Part shown: positions 1 through 5,292 of the stretch, piece by piece | Numbering within the stretch: the first letter of the stretch is position 1 | Layout: each line of letters begins with the position of its first letter | Assembly (NCBI GenBank): GCA_025201705.1 | Contig: MU617381.1 | Coordinates: forward strand, 1-14,334 | Origin: Dissophora ornata | Lineage: Eukaryota; Mortierellomycota; Mortierellomycetes; Mortierellales; Mortierellaceae | Reading direction: 5' to 3' | DNA: 14,334 bases | Notes under the pieces: generated by a model | What the model was told of the DNA's origin: nothing | What the model saw: the letters and a program-made list of their open reading frames with translations, nothing else | The model's database searches: none | Translations under genes and position numbers: made by a program

Positions 1-270
1 TTTTGACTAACAAGGACCCCCCAGGGTCATGGGATTTATTAGCTATGGTCTATGAACAAAATGCTCTAGATATTTACAGAAAATAAACAGCACAGCTGCA
101 TTCGCGGCCGGGGGCTGCAGTATCCTTGGTTTCATAACACCCTGGCCGGACCTGAGACGGAGCCCTCCCTCCGTTTTCCCTATGTGCACAATATTCCCTA
201 AATGCAAGGACGTCATGTGACATGGTACAGATGCAGTTAAATCTGTGCTGGAAGAAGACTTTCCAAGAAA
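1..270 (-). mobile_element. 3' end of a probable LINE-type retroposon (cut by window edge)
   Basis: Read on the minus strand, this stretch ends in an AATAAA-like signal (about 35 bases before the end), a G-rich run, the core ggtccttgttagtc and then AAAA at the window edge. The same terminal 21 bases, in the opposite orientation, form the body of the small poly(A)-tailed insertion at 1630-1658 that has perfect target-site duplications, so this terminus belongs to something that retroposes. A minus-strand open frame covers 43-300 but begins at a non-ATG codon, and I do not recognise its product. The right limit is uncertain: from about 271 the sequence becomes part of the tRNA duplication. It could instead be a SINE or an unrelated sequence sharing the end. 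Confidence 0.4.
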
Positions 271-312
271 TCGGGAACCAATCAGGAGCAGCAGCTCCAA
301 GGCGTCCGAGTC

Positions 313-385
313 GGGGATCTAGCTCAAATGGTAGAGCGCTCGCTTAGCATGCGAGAGGCACTGGGATCGATGCCCAGGTTCTCCA
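313..385 (+). tRNA. tRNA-Ala (AGC), copy 1
   Basis: Folds as a 73-base tRNA with no intron. The anticodon stem CTCGC/GCGAG encloses TTAGCAT, giving anticodon AGC at 346-348. The T arm is CTGGG-ATCGATG-CCCAG, and the acceptor is GGGGATC/GTTCTCC with discriminator A. The acceptor carries G3:U70, the alanine identity pair. Internal A box (TAGCTCAAATGG) and B box (GGATCGATGCC) promoters are present, and A replaces U at position 54, as in many eukaryotic tRNA-Ala(AGC). Odd point: the sixth acceptor pair is T-T (6:67), a mismatch also present in copy 2. CCA is not encoded. Confidence 0.96.
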
Positions 386-388
386 ATC

Positions 389-396
389 TTTTTTTT
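389..396 (+). terminator. RNA polymerase III T-tract terminator, tRNA copy 1
   Basis: A run of eight T lies three bases after the discriminator base of the first tRNA-Ala, the expected position and form of a Pol III terminator. Confidence 0.85.
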
Positions 397-506
397 CTCT
401 TTTTGGGAGGGCCCCAGGAACTCTATTTTGGTTGTTTTTTTTGCGCAGTAGTCTTCATAGTTGCTGTGGGACCAATCAGGGACAGAAGCTTCACGGCGTC
501 CGAGTC

Positions 507-579
507 GGGGATCTAGCTCAAATGGTAGAGCGCTCGCTTAGCATGCGAGAGGCACTGGGATCGATGCCCAGGTTCTCCA
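507..579 (+). tRNA. tRNA-Ala (AGC), copy 2
   Basis: Identical over all 73 bases to the copy 194 bp upstream: anticodon AGC at 540-542, G3:U70 in the acceptor, the same T-T mismatch at 6:67, A54 in the T loop and intact A and B boxes. It is followed by T6. Identity inside the gene with divergence outside suggests both are functional or have been homogenised. Confidence 0.96.
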
Positions 580-582
580 ATC

Positions 583-588
583 TTTTTT
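583..588 (+). terminator. RNA polymerase III T-tract terminator, tRNA copy 2
   Basis: Six T residues three bases downstream of the second tRNA-Ala, matching the T8 after copy 1. T6 is normally sufficient for Pol III release. Confidence 0.8.
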
Positions 589-676
589 CTCTCTTTTGGG
601 AGAGGCCCCGGGAGCCGGAGACACTAACAAGCGTGTACCTGTGGCAACGCCTCGGGTGTCTCTTTGTCTTTTTTTT

Positions 677-831
677 GTTGAAGTAGGGTATCTTATTTTG
701 TTTTTATGTCTCTTGTTTCTTGTTTCTTGTTTCTTGGAATCTTATTTTATTTTGTTTCTATGTCTCACGGTTGAAGTAGGTGTAGGGGTATCTTATTTTG
801 TTTCTATGTCTCTCTGTTGAAGTAGGGTATT
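677..831 (+). repeat. Degenerate T-rich tandem repeat
   Basis: Imperfect repeats built on gttgaagtaggg-tatcttattttg-tttctatgtctc occur at about 677, 769 and 814, with an inner run of ttgtttc pentamer/hexamer-like copies at 710-736. No coding signal was seen. The sequence from 832 to 1110 between this and the next repeat holds no gene or RNA that I can identify. Confidence 0.7.
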
Positions 832-1110
832 GTTGTCTTGTGTTATTAGAATGCTTCGCGGAAGACAATGTTTCTTGTGTAAACTCCGAACGTGTGGGAA
901 GACCAACGCAGATTCGATAAATCAAATAGCTTGGCGGTATAGGAAGTGCAGCTTGCTCGAGCTGCCTTGATTTCTTTCATTTTCGAGGGCTTCGATTTCG
1001 ACATTGGAGTAGTGTTGAAAGGCAGAGGCCTGAGGAGAGGAGAATTAACGGCTGACGATTATATATTCCGAGGTCTGTTTGTAGGTGAGTGATTTCCTCT
1101 CCGCAGAGAT

Positions 1111-1422
1111 ATCACACCTTTTCTGATAGTGAAGGGGGAAAAGTAATAGTCCGTTTGCACTCCAAGGATTGGCCAGTGCGCTCGCGTGGCATTTTTTTTC
1201 CTACTAATCCCATTTAGACATAATATCCTTTCTGGTTGTGAAGGAAAAAAAATGATAGTCGGTTTGCATTCTAAGGATTAGTGGACAGTGCACTCGGACA
1301 TGATACCCTTTCTAGCATTCTAGCTTTCTAGCTGTGTGAGGAAAAAAAACGATAGTTGTTTTACACTCCAAGGAATTAGTGGCCAGTGTACTCGGAAATG
1401 ATACCTTTTCTGGTTGTGAAGG
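1111..1422 (+). repeat. Degenerate minisatellite, about 3.3 copies of an 80-100 bp unit
   Basis: Four diverged copies start near 1111, 1218, 1298 and 1396. Each runs ac/at-atacctttctggttgtgaag, then an A-rich run, a gatagtcggttt-like block, cactccaaggatt, and ggccagtgcactcgg. Copy 3 carries an extra tctagcattctagcttt insertion, and copy 4 is partial. No coding capacity is conserved between copies. The following stretch, 1423-1610, is purine-rich low-complexity DNA in which I see no gene. Confidence 0.75.
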
Positions 1423-1610
1423 CCCAGTCCGCCACAGGAAAAGAAAAAAGGAAAAAGGAGCCAAATATCATGTCCAAGGTAGGCGACCTTTTTTCGACAG
1501 GGGTGAAATAGAGGAGGTCAAGGATCCCTGGGGGAAGAAGTAACATAAAAAGTCAAAGATCGAATCCTAAGGGGAAAAGTACTTTTTATTTTAAGTAAGA
1601 GCAAAGATTT

Positions 1611-1677
1611 TAGTAAGAGAGTAAGATTACCTGGGGGTCCTTGTTAGTCAAAAAAAAATAGTAAGAGAGTAAGATTA
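1611..1677 (+). mobile_element. 29-bp retroposed scrap with poly(A) and 19-bp target-site duplications
   Basis: The 19-mer tagtaagagagtaagatta occurs perfectly at 1611-1629 and 1659-1677. Between them lies a 29-base insert (1630-1658): cctgggggtccttgttagtc followed by A9. Long perfect direct repeats plus a 3' A-tract are the hallmark of target-primed reverse transcription, so this is an extremely 5'-truncated LINE or SINE copy. Its body matches, inverted and with one fewer G, the terminus at the left edge of the window. The perfect duplications suggest a recent event. Confidence 0.85.
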
Positions 1678-1774
1678 TTTTAAGGGAGAGTAACTGGTAT
1701 CCTTCGTGTATTTATAGCTGTATCATAGAAACAAAGAACCTCATCATTGCTCCAACTCTTGTCCTGTTCCTTGA

Positions 1775-2160
1775 TTCCTTGGTTTTGCCTACAGTTATTG
1801 CAGCGACATGCTTGGTTGCATAAAGAAAAATGCGGACCAAAACCACTACGTCTTTCAGTGCAAGCCTAAGTACTTGGCTTGGCAGAATATATTGAAGGAG
1901 CACACCGACAAGCCTGTATGGTTGGACGAGGACCTCCACTCCCTGCTAACCTTCAAGCCTCCCAAGTTCTCGATCAAGCCCGCACACAACATCACCATTC
2001 CCCAGTTGCTGGCGTGCTGCCTTCTTGGCGTGCACACAACCAACACCACTCTTTCCTTCACGACCATACCCTGACCCATAATGAGATCTCAGACTACATC
2101 AACGAACAGATCCAAACAGCCATAGTACAGAACAACTGTATTAGTTCCATTCCGGCGTAA
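1775..2160 (+). pseudogene. LINE reverse-transcriptase protein, C-terminal remnant (frameshifted)
   Basis: An open frame after a TGA at 1772-1774 reads through a zinc-knuckle-like segment (C-x5-C ... H-Y-V-F-Q-C ... W), the pattern of the zf-RVT region that follows the reverse transcriptase in L1-like fungal LINEs. Near 2020 (after QLLACCLLG) the coding signal moves to another frame, which continues as WRAHNQHHSF ... INEQIQTAIVQNN and stops at 2158-2160. After the stop come an AATAAA-type signal (about 2166) and an A10 tract at 2179-2188, a typical LINE 3' end. No reverse-transcriptase catalytic core is present, so the copy is 5'-truncated as well as frameshifted. Family placement is from motif memory, not a search. 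Confidence 0.6.
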
Positions 2161-2278
2161 GCCACAATAAAATCCCAAAAAAAAAATCCTCTGGGTCGCC
2201 TCAGCAATGATATTTTTTTATGTTCTGCAGGTCTGCTGCCTTTCATGACCGCGTGGCCCATTCCCGGTTTTGTTCCAG

Positions 2279-2847
2279 TCACTTGACAGCCCCCTAAAGA
2301 TAGGATCAATGTTAGTTGAATGTGTTCTGTGATGGATCAGCAATGTATCTTGTCAGTCGTATTTATCATTACCTGGTACCAGTTCAAAACCGGCAGCGAG
2401 GCCTGTAATGCGCCAACATTATTCAGGTGCATCGGCACTGTGAACACGCCAACTTCTGCCAAAACCATAACACCACGAATTCTTACGAAGTGACGGTATA
2501 TTGTCCCTTCGTCGTATATGGCCTGTATCAGTGGAACCATCGGGGCTCCTTCGTCCAATACACTTTTACCGAACCTCAAGAGCCTCCACAAATCCCATCC
2601 GTTCTTGGCCTTATCGACCCTTTGGCTACGACCAGTCACTTCACCAAAAGAAGCCTCCTTATCTCCAATTAAGACCTTGAAGTCTGGACGGTCTGCCTTA
2701 AGTCCCTGTTTTTTCTGTGTGGTCGACTCTGTGTTTGGGCTAACAAATGTAAAATGCAAAAGTATAATGGTTAGTAAACGCCGTGAGGGCGAAAAGGTAC
2801 AGAGTCCCATAAAAATATAATAACTTACAAATGTGTGTGAATTTCAT
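2279..2847 (-). CDS. Unrecognised small protein gene, probably three exons; start unresolved
   Basis: The main exon (2373-2739) encodes about 122 residues with strong coding character: PDFKVLIGDKEASFGEVTG, then a WDLWRLLRFGKSVLD-type helix, YRHFVRIRGVMVL and SLPVLNWYQ. At its 3' side GTAATG (2372) and CTAAC...TTTAG suggest a 79-nt intron to a short last exon ending at TGA 2281-2279 (GAVK-stop); without splicing, the frame stops at 2337. At its 5' side GTAAGT (2828), TTTACTAAC and TTTGTTAG (2740) define an 89-nt intron. Upstream is an ATG (2847) after a long CT-rich leader, but that 19-nt exon joins one base out of phase. The alternative is an in-frame ATG at 2810 with the intron retained. The D...GEV arrangement recalls PD-(D/E)XK-like proteins common in Mucoromycota, a weak inference. 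Function unknown. Confidence 0.55.
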
Positions 2848-2965
2848 CGTCGTGTAAGTAAGAAGTAAGAAGAGGGAAGGATGAAGCGATAAACAAAGAG
2901 AAAGAGAGGTGATGGAGAGAATAAGGGGCAGCAAAGAGGAAGAGAGTGCGGTGGGTATAGATGTA

Positions 2966-3130
2966 CAGTCAACTCCCGTTATAATGACATGTTTTGTACA
3001 CATATTTGGAGGTGTCATACAAGCGATTGTATGGGAATGTCGTTACAACGAGAGGAAATGCATAGTAAAAAAATAGAATGAGAATTCAAATGGTGTCGCT
3101 ACATGGAAAAATGTCAGTACAGCGGGACTG
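2966..3130. mobile_element. pogo/Tc1-like MITE remnant (165 bp)
   Basis: The left end reads TA|CAGTCAACTCCCGTTATAA-TGACAT. The right end (3111-3130) is its diverged inverse, atgtcagtacagcgggactg, followed by CA where a duplicated TA would be expected. Sub-terminal blocks such as tgtcgttacaacg and tgtcgctacatgg echo the same motif inside. CAGT-starting inverted repeats at a TA target are typical of pogo/Tigger-type elements, and no transposase is present. It lies about 120 bp upstream of the minus-strand gene start and so may sit in that promoter. Confidence 0.6.
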
Positions 3131-3180
3131 CAGTGAGAAAATAGGCGTGGGAGTGAGGATGTGGTTGCAGTGGAAAAGAA

Positions 3181-3342
3181 ATGAAACGCGAAGGAGTGAA
3201 GCTGGGCGAGAATCTCACGCAAACCTTTGAAGCTCCCTTCACACCAGGAACGCCAAGAGGCCGTCCCTCCAAAGTACACTTAGATGGCGTATACATGCTG
3301 CCTTTTGTTCCTGTCACTAAGGTTGTGTGTTTTCCAATTTGA
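3181..3342 (+). other. Small ORF of uncertain strand (53 codons)
   Basis: An ATG at 3181 opens 53 codons that include TPGTPRGRPSK, an AT-hook-like GRP core, and FVPVTK. A possible donor lies after codon 47 (AAG|GTTGTG). On the opposite strand the same DNA is open as well (3317 down to 3114, starting only at GTG), possibly continuing the decayed minus-strand gene at 3366-4065. Base periodicity does not clearly favour either strand, so it is recorded as a candidate exon only. Confidence 0.25.
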
Positions 3343-3365
3343 TGCTCTTTGGCTCCTTCAATACT

Positions 3366-4065
3366 CTATAGCTTCAATTGCCAGGGATAGGCAACTTCAA
3401 CTTCATCGCGCAATCTCCAGATGTAGCCATTCAAGCGAGTACCCGCCGGTAGTTGGTAGAAAGGCGATGGTCTGTTTCGCGAGCGCGTGGCTAACCATTC
3501 TTGATATATTATGTTTTCCTCCTTATAGAATACCACCACCAATGACGCGGCTGGAGGCTCGCCCTCGTCTTTTAGACCTCGCCCTGCAGCCTCTGCCTCC
3601 GTGGCGCCATCAACGACTGCACAATCTCCCATGTTTGAATGCCCTGTGCAAAGATCTCCACCCAACCCATTTATCTCTACGGCTCCAGCACCACTGAATG
3701 ACTTCAATGCTCGCTTGGAATTGACACGTGGAAATGGCTCGCCATAATCAGCACGAACGACATCTTCAGCAATACCTCCAACCTCTTCAACAGCACCATT
3801 GTCGTCACCTGACAGATTTGAGTTCGCGTCAAGAAGTTCTAGACATATACCAGCAAGGTCTGCACGTTCGCCTGCACGGTTAGCACGAATGGCGGCACAA
3901 TTTCGGTTCTCGCCAGGTGAATCGGTGCTTACACCGAAACGGGTTGCACTCTGGTACTCTCTACATGGTCGCCTATAGCATCATCCCCCTCATTATCTAC
4001 ATGCTCGCCTCTGCGCTTTATGTCATCACCAACAGTCGCCACACTCAAACAAGCTTTAGGATTAA
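3366..4065 (-). pseudogene. Decayed minus-strand gene with a long start-less open frame
   Basis: A minus-strand frame is open for 204 codons, from 3980 down to a TAG at 3368-3366, with strong RNY codon periodicity. It contains CAAIRANRAGERADLAGICL, an acidic GDDNGAVEEVGG segment, and a C-terminal RPSPFYQLPAGTRLNGYIW. It has no ATG start; the apparent start at 3707 is TTG. Upstream coding signal continues in another frame (VATVGDDIKRRGEHVDNEG ... VESTRVQPVS, stopping at 3929), so a one-base shift near 3930 is likely. The 5' side runs directly into the MITE at 4066. The plus strand also has an S/P-rich frame here, but it is interrupted by TAA at 3745. I do not recognise the family. Confidence 0.5.
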
Positions 4066-4442
4066 TCTATTTGACAACCCAACATGTTTTGCGTGCTAAG
4101 TCCATGGACGATCAATTTTTCTTTAAAGTCATACAGTGCATCGATATTTTTCGTTACATAGTCTTCGTTTTTTTTTGCATCCACATCATTAATATAGCCC
4201 TAACAACCGCCGAATGCCAAAACTCGGTCTTCGTGACCACCACACACACAAAAAACTGATATTTCTTATGGAATGCATCTTAAAAGCCGCTTTGAACAAC
4301 GTGAGAGTGGTGCTCCATGAAAGAAGTGGCGAGAACAAGCACTATTTGGCCTTTTGATGCCAATTTCAATGAGTTTTTCAAAAAAGGATGAAAAAGTGCT
4401 TACATGAACTTAGCACGAAAACACGTTCGGTTGTCAAATGGA
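4066..4442. mobile_element. TTAA-flanked MITE (377 bp), piggyBac-like
   Basis: Imperfect inverted repeats of about 40 bp (4066-4105 and 4403-4442) begin tc[t/c]atttgacaacc and continue aac-tgtttt-cgtgctaagt-catg, with a few substitutions and one indel. The tetranucleotide TTAA flanks both ends (4062-4065 and 4443-4446), the target choice of piggyBac-superfamily elements. No transposase frame lies inside; the interior is AT-rich and non-coding. Element plus one TTAA is 381 bp, a multiple of three. It marks the 5' break of the minus-strand relic at 3366-4065. Confidence 0.7.
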
Positions 4443-4501
4443 TTAACCCTTTTGTTTATTATTTTGCGTAGTATGCAGTAGCTTACACAGTTGGTCTCTA
4501 A

Positions 4502-4510
4502 CTTTTTATA
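4502..4510 (-). promoter_or_regulatory. TATA-box-like sequence, minus strand
   Basis: On the minus strand the sequence ggggTATAAAAAGtt lies about 60 bp upstream of the MITE and about 35 bp beyond the stop of the Pro/Ala-rich gene. Its place and orientation would suit the decayed gene at 3366-4065. No start codon can be linked to it. Confidence 0.3.
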
Positions 4511-4546
4511 CCCCGTGGATCGTAAACCCTCTCCTGAGCCGATGGG

Positions 4547-5059
4547 TTATGCAAAGGGACTTGATAGAACGGGCGCCACCTGAAAGTTCGGTGAAATAGG
4601 ACCTGTGCCTGCTATCGCGTCAGAATACGTCGGAGGAGCTTCCTCGATGTAACGTTCCTCCGCTCCAAGATTCGCTGTTGATACTATTGCCGGATTAATA
4701 TTGAGGCTAGGCGCTGGCTCCAAATGCACAGATATCGCTGAGATCGCCCAGGGACTAGGTGCTGGGTCCAAATGCACAGCCATTGCTGAGATCGCCCAGG
4801 GACTAGGTGCTGGGTCCAAACGCACAGCCATTGCTGAGACTGTCCAGGGGCTGGGTGTTGACTCCACTTGTACGGTCGATGATGAATACCCTGGATGATA
4901 CGGCGGGTGCGATGTCCTTGTCCCGGCTAGCGCGGGCATATATCCGGGCGCTGGAGCAAGAGTGGCGGCGCGGAGTGAAGGTGTATCTCTGTAGAAAGGT
5001 CGTCGATATGAGCTCTCGGTGCCTGGATATATAGTTCCAGCTGGATGTGATGCAGACAT
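4547..5059 (-). CDS. Pro/Ala/Ser-rich protein with 16-residue repeats and PPxY motif
   Basis: 170 residues from the ATG at 5059 (tcacatcATGtctgc); the open frame extends further upstream but only to a TTG, and a CT-rich leader precedes the ATG. The N-terminal half is rich in P, S, T and Y (including HPPYHPGY at about 51-58). Residues 69-117 are three tandem copies of PSPWAISAMAVHLDPA with small changes, mirrored by a 48-bp DNA repeat at about 4709-4856. Near the C-terminus EEAPPTYSDAI contains PPTY (142-145), a WW-domain ligand of the type recognised by Nedd4/Rsp5 ubiquitin ligases. There is no signal peptide or clear membrane helix. Low-complexity composition gives no family; a trafficking or ubiquitin-adaptor role is only an inference from PPxY. 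Confidence 0.7.
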   Translation of the reverse strand: MSASHPAGTIYPGTESSYRRPFYRDTPSLRAATLAPAPGYMPALAGTRTSHPPYHPGYSSSTVQVESTPSPWTVSAMAVRLDPAPSPWAISAMAVHLDPAPSPWAISAISVHLEPAPSLNINPAIVSTANLGAEERYIEEAPPTYSDAIAGTGPISPNFQVAPVLSSPFA

Positions 5060-5292
5060 GATGTGAAAGGTTTGTTGCGGGAAGTATTCGGTGAACTTGA
5101 TGCTGAAAGGAGAGGAAGAAAGAGAGAGGTGGCGATGGAGCAAGCGTTGAGAGGTGGAAGGTTGTCTACACTATACTTTGTCTGAGGATCGAAAACAAAT
5201 CGGCTGTCGCACGAGAATGCTGCAAAATAATCGACTCTTCATCCCGACACTTGATGAGGATCTAACTTTTTCTGGCACTTTGTATTCATTCG

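Larger units (their letters stand above)
271..605 (+). repeat. Tandem duplication containing two tRNA-Ala genes (period about 194 bp)
   Basis: Two copies of one unit, roughly 271-410 and 465-605, each contain an upstream stretch (accaatcagg ... ggcgtccgagtc), an identical 73-base tRNA gene, and a downstream block (tctccaatctttttt ... gggag-ggcccc). The tRNA genes and the 16 bases before them are identical. Flanks have diverged by substitutions and small indels, and similarity fades upstream of about 271/465 and downstream of about 410/605. This pattern indicates local duplication followed by drift in the flanks while selection or gene conversion held the tRNA constant. Confidence 0.85.

Noticed and set aside
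1..1658. A large DNA transposon bounded by the inverted repeats at 1-23 and 1631-1654, carrying the tRNA genes
   Set aside because: The right copy is itself enclosed by perfect 19-bp direct repeats and ends in A9, so it is an independent retroposed scrap and not a terminal inverted repeat of a 1.65-kb element.
3284..3697. 137-codon plus-strand ORF
   Set aside because: It starts from a weak context and lies antisense to the minus-strand frame at 3366-3980, which is longer and has much better codon periodicity.
3529..3978. S/P/T-rich plus-strand exon after a CTAAC...TTATAG acceptor
   Set aside because: It is interrupted by TAA at 3745 and is the mirror of the 204-codon minus-strand frame. The acceptor match is attractive but not enough; kept only as an alternative.
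5060..5143. Upstream extension of the PPxY protein by 28 residues
   Set aside because: The extension starts at TTG and reads a CT-rich leader; the ATG at 5059 has good context.
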